From Anaspis maculata (taxonomy: Eukaryota > Arthropoda > Insecta > Coleoptera > Scraptiidae): a stretch of DNA of 64,000 nucleotides. The notes beneath the pieces are model-generated. The model ran no database searches and had not been told where the DNA came from. It saw only the letters and a list, made by a program, of their open reading frames with translations. Below are positions 24,844 through 36,589 of the stretch, piece by piece; the stretch's first letter is position 1, and each line of letters opens with the position of its first letter. A program made the translations under genes and the position numbers. Where the stretch lies: contig OX421968.1 of the NCBI GenBank assembly GCA_949128115.1, forward strand, positions 56,003,423 to 56,067,422. The letters run 5' to 3'.

Positions 24844-25035
24844 TTACATTTGTGAATATATCAATTCCAATTGCTTCCACTTAGCTCTTATTATGTATGT
24901 ATGAGTATACCCGGTTAGCCTGCGGTCCAGATGAATTCCAAGATACTTCACATTGGCGGATACCTGCAACAGTTTACCATTCACTGCGAAAAGAGGACAA
25001 ATGTTGCTGTTGAGCGTGAAAATTATATACACCTA
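24844..25035 (-). pseudogene. Jockey-like RT fragment (C-terminal palm/thumb)
   Basis: The - strand frame encodes FTLNSNICPLFAVNGKLLQV, then SANVKYLGIHLDRRLTG and RAKWKQLELIY. VKYLGI-LDRRLTW followed by KRKQL is typical of Jockey-clade reverse transcriptases just after the palm. The rest of the element is absent. Confidence 0.75.
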
Positions 25036-25522
25036 GGTGTGGACTTAATCTCGTTTACTTTTGTTCGAAATAGCTCAAGTCATTTGATGTATGAATGTAA
25101 TGTAAACCCATGAAAAGAATTTATAAGATCCGCACAATTTTAAGATGTTTTCAATAAATTATTCCGTTTGAATATTGCATGTTCATTGTTCAGCATTAGA
25201 ATGTAAACTTTGATACCCGAGTCGCTCATTTTTCAGTGAGTAATCAAGGTAAATAGAAATGTAAAAATCAATAGGTTTACAAAAACTTTTATTCATTTTT
25301 TTTAAATAACATGACAGTTTTTATCATGGAACAATGAGATTGTAAAGAAATATATCTTTATTTGTATTTACATATTATTAGTAATTAACAGTGTGGTAAA
25401 AAACAGCTTAATAGAAAATGCATGCTGCACGTTATAGTTTCGAAGAAACGCACGTATAGAAAAAATTATATTTGAAATGTTTCAATACTCGTAAATCACT
25501 TGATAGAGGTAGCACTCAAGTA
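25036..25522. other. AT-rich, no gene seen
   Basis: No coding motif. It contains a short segment similar to 22490-22550. Confidence 0.4.
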
Positions 25523-25695
25523 CAGAGTCCGGCAAAAAGTACTAATCACTTCGTTTTTCTTATAAAAGTTCATTGACTTGAGCAACGAAAATACAAAGTA
25601 CATTTTTATGCAGTCAAAAGATGGCGAACATATGTTGTAATAATTGTATTACGCAAATGTTCGTCATCTGCAGACCAGTAAATTCTTGAATCCGT

Positions 25696-25878
25696 CTAAT
25701 ACAATTTTACATTATCAGCACTTGCAATGTGTCGAATGGGAATTTCCTCTGCGACGTAATTTTCCAACTCGTCTATATTTCTAGGTTTATTGACACTAAC
25801 GTATTTAGCTTTGAGGTTATCACAAGGAAAGAAATCTGGGGCTGTAAGGAGATCTTGAATGCCAAGTAAGTGTGCCAT
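25696..25878 (-). pseudogene. Mariner-type transposase, C-terminal fragment
   Basis: Encodes DLLTAPDFFPCDNLKAKYV and NKPRNIDELENYVAEEI. In mariner-family transposases the equivalent segment reads LTAPDFFLWGYLK followed by a helix with LKENI-EEI; it follows the last catalytic Asp. The N-terminal and catalytic parts are missing. Confidence 0.75.
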
Positions 25879-26071
25879 TTATTGAAGTCAGGCCTATTTC
25901 ACTGTTTGGGAATTTTGAAGTTGCACAATTCTTAGATTAGGGCTATTCTATTTCATACGAGTAAAGTTTAAAGTTACGCTTCGAGTTCGAAACTCGTGTC
26001 GAAAATCCCTATAAAATCCATCTGGACGGAAAAACGCAAGTTTTTTCAACCAATCCTTTGACACATTTTAC

Positions 26072-26171
26072 CGAGGGGCAAACCGCTGGGGAAGTCTGGG
26101 GTACATGCCGGGGGAAATCCTTACGAGGGGGAAGTCTGGTGTAAAGAGTTTGACCAGCGGTTTGCCCCTCG
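26072..26171. mobile_element. 100-bp hairpin element
   Basis: The arms CGAGGGGCAAACCGCTGG (26072-26089) and its complement (26153-26171) are near-perfect. Between them GAAGTCTGG occurs twice as a direct repeat. It lies inside the mariner-like element. Confidence 0.6.
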
Positions 26172-26287
26172 CATTTTACAGTGACCAACACTTCATTTTG
26201 ACAGCTGACAATGCATGTAGCAAAATTTGCCAAGCCGTCTCTTATAATACATCAAAAAAAAAGTCGTGGTGATTAGTCAATTTGGTA

Positions 26288-26407
26288 CCGTATGATCAAA
26301 AACTTTCCTCCTCTAGGCAGGCTGTGGCCTGGCCAAAATCAGCCTCGTTTGCCTGCCAATGACCCGACCACAGCCTGCCTAGAGGAGGAAAGTTTTTGAT
26401 CATACGG
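26288..26407. mobile_element. 120-bp MITE with perfect 40-bp arms
   Basis: The 40-base sequence starting CCGTATGATCAAAAACTTTC at 26288 is repeated as its exact reverse complement ending at 26407, flanked by TA (26286-26287, 26408-26409). Perfect arms imply a recent insertion. Confidence 0.8.
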
Positions 26408-26459
26408 TATTTTCTTATTCAAAAAATTGAATGATCATTACTTTTTGTCGGACCCTGTA

Positions 26460-27874
26460 TATTGATGAATGTTCTACCAACGCCAAGTGAGTACTTAACT
26501 ACTATAATTTAAAGAAGGGCTGTATCTCAAGAGTCCAATTCCAGTTCCGGTTCATCAATTCTAGTTCCAGTTTATTATTGCGTAAAATAATATCAAAGGA
26601 AATCCAGAGGTAATCCAATAAGCGTACTAAATTTTCATCCTAGTGCTGTACCTTTATTGTTACTTCCGTTTAAACTAAAAGATCATAAAACATTGATCTA
26701 AAAGTAGAAGTGAATCGTTCGTAAAACTTGACATCTAGTAGAATTGACAAAGTTTGCAATTTATCGTTTCTATAATCATTAAGAAAGTATGGAAACTAGA
26801 AGAGCAAGATAAGTTTGAAGATTTGACACTCAAGTGCGATAACAAGGTGAGCAAAATCGTGCATTACATATGATTCTATTTCATTTAATTGAACTTGTAA
26901 TATAGTTTACAGTAATTAATTCCATTTAAATATCTTAGACCAGAACAATTATCCTACTAGTTAGCTACCAGAACAAAATGCTGCCCACAGCCTGCTACTG
27001 TTGAACCTAAATGCAAATGCCCGTCACTTGACTTTCTCACATTTCAGTAAAATAATGACAACACAAGTTCAAATCGCAGTATCTGAAAAGTGTGCAAACT
27101 TCAATTTTTACTGTTGGTTGCATGTGGCGCATCAAGCATCTGGACTCCATCACAAGCTCTAGTCACGTTCTAAACTTTTTTTAAGTGAAGAAAATACAAT
27201 TTTTCAAGTGCATCTTTCATTCTGTGTACGCATTTGTCAACTCTTGAAAAATAAATTAAGAGGTCCTACCAGAAGGTAGTTCACACCTTTTGAAGATATA
27301 CTGTGTTAATACTAATATTGTCCTTTCCATAAATGGAGCCGACTCTGTAATAGGTGCTGCGAAAAAATCTTGTCAGTCCCATATTTCGAAGTTATTTATT
27401 TATTCTCGAACAATTTTCTTGCGTCTCAATACGCCACACGCTCATCAAGTGGATAACTACAACTTGACTAAGGAAGAAGGTTGTAGTTACGGTAATTCAA
27501 AGATAATCAGCACCTTCGGTAATAACCACCACTTGTAAAACAGGAAAAATATGTAACTCTCAAGGATAAATTTCGAGCTAATGGCGCAACTTACGCCACT
27601 CATTTATGACATCGATAAGCCAATCATCGTGTCGGATTGTGTTATGTTGCCATAGTGACCGGACTTACGCTACATTTTCGCGGGCAGATCTCCGACTTGA
27701 AATCTAGCCCTTAGTTAACTAGTAGTTCAATTTTAACTAACGATGGAAAAATTGGACCTAAGTTTCTAAATCTGAAATCGGAAAAACTCTGAACGCCAAC
27801 TTGCTTGGAAAGAACACGAACTCGCAATGACAAATGTGAAACTTTGGCAATTTACATTGACAGTAGATAATATA
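26460..27874. other. No gene seen
   Basis: AT-rich. An open frame at 27290-27538 (+, 82 codons) lacks family motifs. No inverted repeat or splice-supported exon recognised. Confidence 0.4.
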
Positions 27875-29258
27875 AACTGCTTGACAATTGAACTGCAACA
27901 CCTAAAAGATAGATGCGTTTTCAAATTGAGATAGCTCGAAACGTATTCGACGGATTCCAGAAATTCAGGCATGTGAGGAAAGATCATTTCTTTGACTATC
28001 GAGTGGTGGTATTGATGATAAGTTTGATTGCACAATTTGTCATATACAGAGTGCCAACGGAGAGCGTGCAGATATGGGCAATCTTTCACCTTGTACAACT
28101 TTCGAAAAAAAAGTCCGAGATTTTTTTTATCACCTGCTTTTGAAAGGTTGTATCATTATGCCAAAACGGTTTTGGAACTTTGACCTAACTTTTTTTTTCA
28201 AAAAATTGTGCTCAATTTTCTGAAATATGCACTTTTTGATTAAGAAAAAGAAATAGAAACATTGTTTGTTTTCAAACGGCGGCGGCGTCCATATTGAATT
28301 TGCTTACGAAGATTTTCATTTGAGCCTCCACATCCCCTAGAAACTACCCCTTTGGTACACCTTCTCCGTCTCACAACAAGATATGCAATGCTTCATTTAA
28401 AAGGCCTAAGAAAAGTACTCATCAATAATTGGATTGAAATAAGGATACTACGATGACCTCACACGTACAGCTCCCTAAAAACCACCCCTTGACTTCAAGG
28501 GACAGGGACAGGGTTGGTATGATGAGACATGCAATACATGAAAATTCCAAAAACCGTCTTTTTCAACTGTTCCACTACAAAAGTGATGCTACACGATGAC
28601 TCTTTGCGTAGGTCATCCCAACAGCTACCCTTTCGAAAAAAGAACTACCCCTTGAAGTCAATGGGTGGTTTTTAGGGAGCTGTACGTGTGGGGTCATCGT
28701 AGTATCCCTATTTCAATCCACTTATTGATGAGTACTTTCCTTGGGTCTTTTAAATGAAGCATTGCATATGTTGTTGTAAGACGGTGTCCCAAAAGGGGTA
28801 GTTTCTAGGGGATGTGGAGGCTCAAATGGAAATCTTCGTGAGCAAATTCAATATGGACGCCGTTTGAAAACAAACAATGTCTCTATTTCTTTTTCTTAAT
28901 CAGAAAGTGCATATTTCAGAAAATTGAGCACAATTTTTGTAAAAAAAGTTAGGGTCAAAATTTCAAAACCGTTTCCGCATTCCAACCTTCCAAAAGCAGG
29001 TGATAGAAAAAATCTCAGACTTTTTTTTCGAAAGATGTACAAGGTGAAAGATTGCCCATATCTGCACGCTCTCCGTTGGCACCCTGTATATGACAAATTG
29101 TGGAATCAAACTCATCATCAATACCAGCACTCGATAGTCGAAGGAATGATCTTTCCTCACATGCCTGAATTTCTGGAATCCGTCAAATATTTTTCGAGCT
29201 ATCTCAATTTGAAAACGCAACTAATTTTTAGGTGTTGCAGCTCAATTGTCAAGCAGTT
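27875..29258. mobile_element. Composite palindrome with outer and inner termini
   Basis: Outer ends AACTGCTTGACAATTGAAC and complement, TA-flanked. Exactly 172 bp inward on both sides are inner TA-flanked ends CAGAGTGCCAACGGAGAGCG (28047) and CACGCTCTCCGTTGGCACCCTG (ending 29086). The arms pair along the whole length to a centre near 28580. The two mirror open frames (28098-27766 and 28924-29271) are the same arm sequence read on opposite strands, so they are not treated as genes. Confidence 0.75.
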
Positions 29259-29263
29259 TAATA

Positions 29264-30355
29264 CCGGGTGATCATTTGAAAACTATCCACCTGCAATATC
29301 TCCCGATTCCTAGTGCAAATGTCTTTGAGCAAAAACAGGTCGATTTTTATATCGAGGGGGACATCTAAAACATACATTGGAGAATTTATATCTTGAGCCC
29401 CCTCGCCCCCACTCACCCCAACTTTGAAATTTCAAATGACACAACCTACCTTGCGATACATCAAATTGAAGAGAATCAAATTCTCTTTCTGGAAAAAATA
29501 TTTAGAAATTTTTCAACTCCACCCCCCGTTTTTCCAAAAGTTCTCTGAGTGTCCAAATAATTATTCTTGACCTCCATTTCCCTTCAATACAGTCAACGTC
29601 ATCCTGCACAGCACCGAAAGAGAAAATTTTCTATGAAAAAAGTGCCACCCAAATTCACCCCTTCGCTCCCCCCACCTGCCCTTTAAAATGTAAAATGTCA
29701 ATACCCACTTTGTAATACATCAAATTAAAGGAAATTGAATTCTCTTCCTGAAAAAGATTTTTTCACAATTTTTAAAGCCCCCATTTCTCCCCTAGAATAC
29801 TCCAAATGGCCAATTTATTGGAGGAGGGGTAGAAAATTTCGAAAAAAGTCTTTTCAGAAAGAGAATTTAATTCCCTTCAATTTGATGTATCACAAAGTAG
29901 GTGGTGTTTTGTTAATTTGGGAGTTGAGGGGGGGGAGAGCAAAGGGGTGAATTTGGGTAGCACTTTTCCCACCGAAATTTTTCTTCTTCGATGCTATCTA
30001 GGATGACGCCGACTAAATTGAAAAAAAATGAGTGGTTCAGAATATAAAATGGGACAATCAGTGAATTTTTAGGAAAAAGGGGGTGGGGTGTAAAATTTAA
30101 AAAATATTTTTCCAGAAAGAAAATTTAATTCTCTTCAATATGATGTATCGCAAGGTAGGTAGTGTCATTAGAAATTTCAAAGTTTTGGTGAGTGAGGGCG
30201 AGGGGGGTGAATATAAAATTTTTCCAATGCATGTTTTAGATGTCCTTCCCCCCCCCCCCCCCCCCGATATAAAAATCGACCTGTTTTTGCTCGAAAAAAT
30301 ATTCACTAGGAATCGGGAGTTATTGCAGGTGGATAGTTTTCAAATGATCACCCGG
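29264..30355. mobile_element. TA-flanked palindromic element, copy 2 of a near-identical pair
   Basis: Ends CCGGGTGATCATTTGAAAAC and perfect complement, TA-flanked, 1092 bp. It is very similar to 23641-24719 throughout, with a C14-17 run near 30247. It is inserted directly beside the outer end of the composite palindrome. Confidence 0.85.
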
Positions 30356-31968
30356 TATATACAGTTATATTTCGTGCGCACTGAGTCCACAATTTGTAAT
30401 AGGTGTAGGTATTCCAAGTTGGAAGTCGGTTCCATTTATTTTTGATCACATGATATTATACATTATACAACAGTAAATTATGAAATGTTACCTCTGGACC
30501 TCTGGATTGGCCCCGCGCCAGAAGTATATAGATTTTGACTCTCTTCGGTCCTAAAAACTTCCAAATTTACGGAAAACATGAAAAAACTATTTTCAGATAT
30601 CCAGATCAGACCCACCCACATCATAGTAACTAAGCAACTGATGGCTATGCTATTGGCTGTTGCAAAGCAACTGTCAGCGTGATAAAGTTGATTCGCTCAT
30701 GAAACTTTGGTGAAACTGGCTGCCGGATGATATAAGCACTCCAAAAACCCTGCAAAAGTCTTCGAAAATTACCCTAAAATCTAATTAAAATTCATTTGAA
30801 ACGGATCAAGAGCCCTGGGTTGGTTGGCAAAATTTTTTTTTCCAATTTCTAGACCACCTAAGATTGGACACTTCACATACCATGCAAAAGTCTGTAAAAA
30901 TGAGTCTAGAATCCAATAAGAAATCAAAAAAAGAACAGCTCAAAATTTACATTTTCAGACATACCAAAATTATATAGTTAATTTCTGAACCAACAGAAAT
31001 TAGGCACATGGAAATCACTCAAAAATTGTAAGCATCGTCGCTAAAAGATATAAAATTCTAGTATCTCATTCTTCGATAGCCCCTCGATGAATACTTTTTT
31101 ATTTCAAGACCGCCCGTCAATGGCCACATAAACATTAAGCAAAATTCATTAAACGCAGACCAAAAACTCACCAAAAATTGCTCGAAAATCAATTATTGTT
31201 TGGTCAACCACTTCTAGATAATCTTCTAATTTTATTTCTGGTCAGAGATCGAAAGACACGAGTCGGTAAATGTTGACACACCACTATTTCCATTCAAAAC
31301 CCTATAATTTCAAATAAAACTTACTGAAAATATGTCCATATGGTGGCCTGTTAAGAATCACTAGACACAATAAAATACGTAGTCTGGTTGCAAAATCTTT
31401 ACCAAGAAAGTTGGAAATATATGAGGAAGTGACATGTACCTACCGATGACAACGACAGCAACAGACAAGTAGAAGTAGACATCATAGCTTTAGACCGACA
31501 AAATGACATTGGCTACATATTGACCCGACAATACCTTTCTGAAATTAACAGAGACCAACCAACGAACGTCGACAATGAGAAAAAAAATACGAACCGACAA
31601 AAACGTTTTTTAAAGACAAACACAAAATCAGTAACATCGAAATTATTGGACTTTTCATAGGAGCTCGCAGAACCATCTCAAAATTTTTCATTGACTTCGC
31701 AAAAAAATTCTCTTTTCAAAAAAATTTAATCAGACAAATTGTTTTAGAAACCTTGAAATATTCCGTTTTAGTTTTAAAAAACCATTTATACACCAACTAT
31801 ACAAGATAAAACTTGTAAGGTCTACACCCTACTATACCCCGAGTATTTAAATATTCACCTTCGTTACTTATACTTTTCAAGTCTTTGATATTATTATTGT
31901 TAATTATTCCTTGTTATATAGAACACAATTGGTGGTAGGATGTTGAATTTCTTCAATAAATATATATA

Positions 31969-32068
31969 CAGAGGGGTGCATGAAAAACGGCCACCGCTGT
32001 AGAATCGTTATTCCTTATCCGATCCGACACGATGCTACAGCGGTGGCCGTTTTTTATGCACCCCTCTG
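31969..32068. mobile_element. 100-bp hairpin MITE, TA-flanked
   Basis: Arms of about 34 bp starting CAGAGGGGTGCATGAAAAAC pair with a single mismatch; TA on both sides (31967-31968, 32069-32070). Confidence 0.8.
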
Positions 32069-32205
32069 TATAATGAACAGGCAAAATTGATTTGCAAAAA
32101 CCACAAAAACACACAAAGAGAAACGCAATGACGTGGCAGTACGGGCTAACCCCTTATGCCAAATCAAACTTGGAAGAAGAAGAAAAAAAAAAGAAAGAAA
32201 AAAAC

Positions 32206-32735
32206 CCTCCGGTTCCACCAAAATTTTACGAGTAGATTAAATCTATCTCGCTGATAGTTGCTATGCACCAGCCAGTAGGAAGGCCAGTTGCTCAGTTACT
32301 GTAAGGCCCGATCTTTTCATCCGCTGGTTACATAACTTGCAGTTAACTAATTTGTGGAATTTAGCCGCCAGTTATAATGAACAAAGCGATTGTTCATTCA
32401 AAATCGCGCTAATGAGTAGTACTAATTAAAAATTAGCATATAGCATAATTTTTTGAGGAGTTGCTTAGCAGACTTCCCCAGCAACGCCTATGAAATCCAA
32501 GCAAATGCTTATGCTTATTTTTATATTAATACTACCCAATCCAATATAACCTTCTGGTGTTAGTTTGACACTAGGTCTGGCAACAAAGACAAAAGCTTGA
32601 ATGTTGTACAAGTTTTGACTTTTGAAAGTTTTGGTAACCCCGGCTACGACTGAAGGTTAAACTTAACTAGAGGTGAAAATACCGGCCTTAAGAGTGAGAG
32701 TTATCGCGTTGATAAAAGTTTGGTGGAACCGGAGG
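32206..32735. mobile_element. 530-bp inverted-repeat element
   Basis: CCTCCGGTTCCACCAAA at the left end and its complement TTTGGTGGAACCGGAGG at the right end, with partial pairing further inward. No coding region. It lies inside the 30.5-33.1 kb unit. Confidence 0.6.
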
Positions 32736-33436
32736 TGAATATGATTAATTTTGACCTGTTTTTTTTTATGATTTTCCATTATATGTTAGGTCAATTTCCA
32801 ACGACTTTTGCATGGTTTGTGTAGTATCCAATGCCAGATGATCCAGAAACTTTGAACATTTTCTTGAGCTAAAAGAGAGATTTTGATCTGTTTTCAATAA
32901 TGGATTTTGATTAGATTTTACGCTCATTTTCAATGCATATATTTTTGGAGCGTCCAATTTTTGCAGGACGTTTATTTTCTGGCTCTAATTTGAATATCTA
33001 AAAATGATGTTTTCAGGCTTTTTTGTGGATTTTGGTGTGTTTAGGACAAGAATAGGTGCAAAAGTTATGCTTCTAACGCGGGGCCAATGCCTCTTGTCCA
33101 CAAGACATTTCACACTCTGCTTACGTAAAAGGTACCTATAATACATACCGAGATGAGAAGTAGGTACTTCAACATCACTGCTGAAAGACAGCAAAGATGG
33201 CTCACCGACAAGGTATGCATCTACCTATAATATTTTACTCACAATCATTTACTCACTTCAGTAAATTAAATATTAAACATTATGAATTGTCAAACAAACT
33301 GTTTAGGCAGCAGTCACACTGGAGCCATCACCACCCACCACCACCTACTACCACCAAGCAAAATAATCCGCCATGGTCTCACTGAGCCACCGTTAACCAC
33401 CGTGTCCCCCTCCTGAATTTGACATAATCCTGTTTT

Positions 33437-33576
33437 ATATAATCCGTGCTACAATTCTGTAGCGAAAGTTGCCTAAAAACCACGATTTTAGGCAACAATC
33501 GCTACATCAGTGTACTGCGGAATGTATTTCATATTCCCAGGGACTTTTCTCACACGATTCAAGAATAGCGGCCCAG
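33437..33576. mobile_element. Second copy of the hairpin MITE of 19336-19510, left arm truncated
   Basis: Shares TATAATCCGTGCTAC, GTTGCCTAAAAACCACGATT and the complete right arm to AGCGGCCC. It lies immediately upstream of the HARBI1-type start codon. Confidence 0.7.
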
Positions 33577-33579
33577 CTC

Positions 33580-33867
33580 ATGACAAGATTGACAAATTCT
33601 GTGATTGCAATGATTTCGTCTGATGACTCAGATACCGACGAAGCTGTAGCTTTATACTACATCTCGAAAAAAATCCGTAAAAAACGCCGGAACATGTGGG
33701 TGCGTCAAATGTTTCTCGATAGAGAACAACTAGGAGAATTTCATCAATTAGTGCCGCAGCTTGTTGATGATGAAGAACAATTTTACAGTTATTACCGTAT
33801 GAGCAAGAAATGTTACAATTTGTTAGTGACAAAATTGAAACCTTTGTTCTCTTCGGGACAAAGGTAA
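33580..33867 (+). pseudogene. HARBI1/ALP1-type transposase, N-terminal part only
   Basis: From ATG at 33580 the frame encodes an acidic start (SSDDSDTDEAVALYYISKKI), then MWVRQMFLDREQLGEFHQLV and DDEEQFYSYYRMSKKCYNLL. This matches the N-terminal region of Harbinger-derived nucleases (W-x-HP, GEFHHLV, F--YFRM). The frame ends at CAAAGG|TAA; AAAG|GTAATT could also be a splice donor. The DDE catalytic domain is absent from the 230 bp left before the inverted end. An upstream extension to 33469 reads through the hairpin MITE and is not native coding sequence. Confidence 0.7.
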
Positions 33868-34421
33868 TTGTATGTTGTATGTATACACAAAATGTTTGTT
33901 CTGCATGCGCATCAAGATGCGTATTGTTAACCACCGACCACTGACCACCACTTTGGAAATTTCAAACACATGGCCACCGGTGGTCACTGGGCGGTGGTAA
34001 GAGGTGGCTGCAGTGTGACCAGCATCATTACATTGCGTGCGTTTGATTTTTGGTTGATGGTAGTGGGTGGTGGTGGGTGGCTCAGTGTGACTGCTGCCTT
34101 TCCAAGTAAGCTTCGCAAAAAGTTATGTGGCTGTGACATTCTGAAAATTCAAATACATAATTAGAGTTTAGATTATTTTTGTAGCAGCCACAACAGGAGT
34201 CCAAGACGATGTCTAGTATTAGTTTGCCCGTGCCATAACAGAACATCACCTACGCAGTAGTTTTTGAAAGATCTGTAATCTGACGACTATGGCGAAGGCA
34301 ATGTGTGTGGCAAGCAAGAAACCTCAACGACTGGCGTACTGCAGCTATCAAAGAAGGCTAGCGCTTCCTTCCACTTTCCGATCTCTTAGGAGTTCCCTGT
34401 ACCTAGTAATCAGTTAATATT

Positions 34422-34784
34422 GGGTGCTTTCCACTTAGATGGTACAAATACCACCAGACGGAACATGTTCCATTAGTTGGTTCACCTAGATGGAAAGCAC
34501 ATTAAATTTTAACGCATGCGGAATCAATTTTATCAATTTAAAATCAATTTTAACGTATCGGAAATGAAACAGAGAGACAGATGACAGCTGGGTGCTGGGT
34601 GACAGCTGACAGCAAGTCATTTTTCGCATATCCGTTTCCTGTGTGCTTTTCTATGGCACAAAATTTTAGATGACCCACGGGAAGGCACAGAACTGGGTAA
34701 GAACTGGATAGAAAGCACCCGTTTGGCACCCGCACATGCGTAAATGGCAGGTGTACCAAACTTGAAGCTAGGTGGAAAGCACTC
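34422..34784. mobile_element. MITE, copy 1 (GGGTGCTTTCCACC ends)
   Basis: Ends GGGTGCTTTCCACTTAG and (complement) GAGTGCTTTCCACCTAG, with ATT on both sides as a 3-bp duplication. It shares GGTACAAATACCACC, GGAACATGTTCC and CCAAACTTG with the copy at 48342-48534. Confidence 0.7.
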
Positions 34785-34815
34785 ATTATACCTACTGATT
34801 GTGAGTAAAATACTA

Positions 34816-36540
34816 TTCATGAAAAATATTGCTAATCAATGATATGTTGAAACCATCTGCTAGTAAATATGTTTAGTTATTACTTGACTGATATAATTTT
34901 TTGCCTAAATAAATACGGGACAATTGCAAATTGTAAAAATAGGCCTTTTCCAGTATGTTTTCAGGTTCAATTAATGGCACATGTTTTCGTCAGCCTAGAG
35001 TATTTTCTATTATACCTTCACTAAAATGAATAGTTCGATTTGATTTGAGCAATAATTTATTGATATGTGGGGGGCACCGGCACCAGTCTTATTATCAAGT
35101 GAACACTTTTTCGAAGTTTCCTCCGCGAGATATCTGTTGGCCGATTTGCCAACAAACCTGCGTCAGGACTTCTGCCGGTTGACGAAATCACAGGTTTCAC
35201 CTAGTCGACAGGTTCACTTCATAATATGTATGTCGGTCAGCTTGTTCAGTACTAAGGTTGCCCTCCGCTGTGCGTTCTTTGCCCAAAGCTCAGTACGTGA
35301 CCTGGGTTGCTTCACTCTTGTCACAGGCCTCATTTTATAACTTGAACGGGTTTTTGAATTATGATTTTAATGTGTTGTGAATGTCTACGCCTAATTTCAA
35401 TATACATATAGGTATAGGTACCTATACCTATATGTATATTGAATATGCAAATAAATATATGTATGCATCAAGTGTGTACTTCCTTTTCTATCTTGACTTA
35501 TGTAAGCAATCATTACAGTTATTGTCAATTAGCATCAATACATTTGATTTCGTTTTTGAAATTTGCAACAATGGGCTTCTCGGGTACAAGAAGAGGAGCT
35601 CGTGGTTTTGTAATAGCAGGTACGAATGGTTAACTGTAGAACAAAAGCGTATGCCTATTTCATTCAGAAAAAAATTGCTGGTACAAACTGTACACAGACC
35701 ACTATATCGTGACACAGACCGACCTCAGAGGTAGTGTGAATCATTCATTTAAACCGACAGTCCCATAAATTCAAATGAAAGTTTTCTGAAGATGATTTTC
35801 CATTCTGAGCCATTTCATCCTGTAGCGCTTTGGTTACGGTAAACAAACCTAACGGTTTGAGGAATTTTAGAGGATCTATTGAACTTCTTTGAAAAAAAAA
35901 AGGAGCAAATCTGTCAACTGGTTTGTCGGTGAGGGAACCTAAAAAAAGTGTTAGGTACCTTATTTATTTTGACAGGATACGATGCTTGTAGAATATTCTA
36001 GAAAACCATGCGGAAATGGAGAAAATTATTTGAATTTAAAACATTGTATTTCATGTTCTAATAAAATAAAATATGCTCAAAGCAAACCACGAGAGAATTT
36101 CAACTACTTAGTCGGTAACACATCACTAGCATCTAGAGTAAAGATTGTCTGTGATTTTTGTTGAATCCTTCAAATTATGTAAATGTAGGAAAACCGCTTT
36201 TCAATAAGCAAATATCCGTAGAATTATTTCATTCCTACCCTTTTATAGTTTGGATGGTTCTTGTTGAATCTTGAATCTTTAAAAATAAAATTGCTGTAGG
36301 CAATCGAATTATAAGGTTTAGAATGAATGGACACAGTTAGAACTTGCCTGTTAAGTAATGACATAACATCCACCTAACATAAACCGCGGTATCCTAACTA
36401 ATTACATTTATTTAAACACTCCAACTAGTACGAAATCGAAATGAATAAATTTTACCATTATAGGTAGTAGTGTTCAACTTGTTGGTATAGAATGGCACAT
36501 ACACGATACATATCAATCATTCCAATGAATAATTACATAA
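34816..36540. other. No gene supported; one perfect palindrome
   Basis: Open frames at 35065-35340, 35381-35734 and 35982-36164 lack family motifs and do not splice together in frame. A TTATTTTGACAG acceptor-like sequence precedes 35979, but no partner exon was found. Confidence 0.4.
35396..35443. repeat. Perfect 48-bp palindrome
   Basis: Starts TTCAATATACATATAGGTAT and is exactly self-complementary around GGT|ACC (24-base arms, no loop). Such a sequence can extrude a cruciform. No known site matched. Confidence 0.85.
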
Positions 36541-36589
36541 TATAGGGTGGCGCAAAAGTAACGGACCGTTTTCAAATAGCATGCACATC

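Larger units (their letters stand above)
25523..26457 (-). mobile_element. Mariner-like element with transposase remnant
   Basis: Inverted ends CAGAGTCCGGCAAAAAGTA and (reverse complement) CAGGGTCCGACAAAAAGTA, flanked by TA (25521-25522, 26458-26459). The interior holds a transposase C-terminal fragment on the - strand at 25878-25699 and two small hairpin MITEs. It shows directly that CAGGGT-type, TA-flanked ends in this region belong with Tc1/mariner elements. Confidence 0.8.
30490..33100. mobile_element. 2.6 kb inverted-repeat unit
   Basis: GGATTGGCCCCGCGCCAGAAG (near 30504) recurs inverted near 33069-33090. Further matching blocks follow in mirror order: CTGCAAAAGTC/ATTGGAC, CCTAAAATCTAATTAAAATTC and ACCATGCAAAAGTC. 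The arms are diverged with indels. It contains two smaller inverted-repeat elements. No coding region. Confidence 0.55.
33306..34098 (+). mobile_element. Harbinger-type element, internally deleted
   Basis: Inverted ends GGCAGCAGTCACACTG (33306) and CAGTGTGACTGCTGCC (ending 34098), followed inward by a CCACC-rich stretch and its complement. The flanking triplets are TTA and TTT, close to the 3-bp TWA duplication of PIF/Harbinger. It encloses the N-terminal part of a HARBI1-type nuclease reading frame. At 793 bp it is much too short for a complete element. Confidence 0.65.
33231..34812. mobile_element. Inverted-end unit (TATTTTACTCACAATCA)
   Basis: A 17-bp perfect inverted pair at 33231-33247 and 34796-34812 encloses a Harbinger-type element and a second MITE. 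The same end sequence with one change occurs as an inverted pair at 37573-37864. Whether this is one element or coincident insertions is unclear. Confidence 0.5.

Noticed and set aside
27766..29271. Two similar open frames (110 and 115 codons) on opposite strands, looking like a conserved protein
   Set aside because: They are the same arm sequence of one palindrome read in mirror orientation; similarity is due to the inverted repeat, not to protein conservation.
33469..33579. Upstream extension of the HARBI1-type frame
   Set aside because: These codons read through the right arm of a hairpin MITE that also occurs at 19.4 kb without the gene.
35379..36164. A two-exon gene joining frames near 35.6 and 36.0 kb
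   Set aside because: Every donor-acceptor pair tried gives a stop codon soon after the join.
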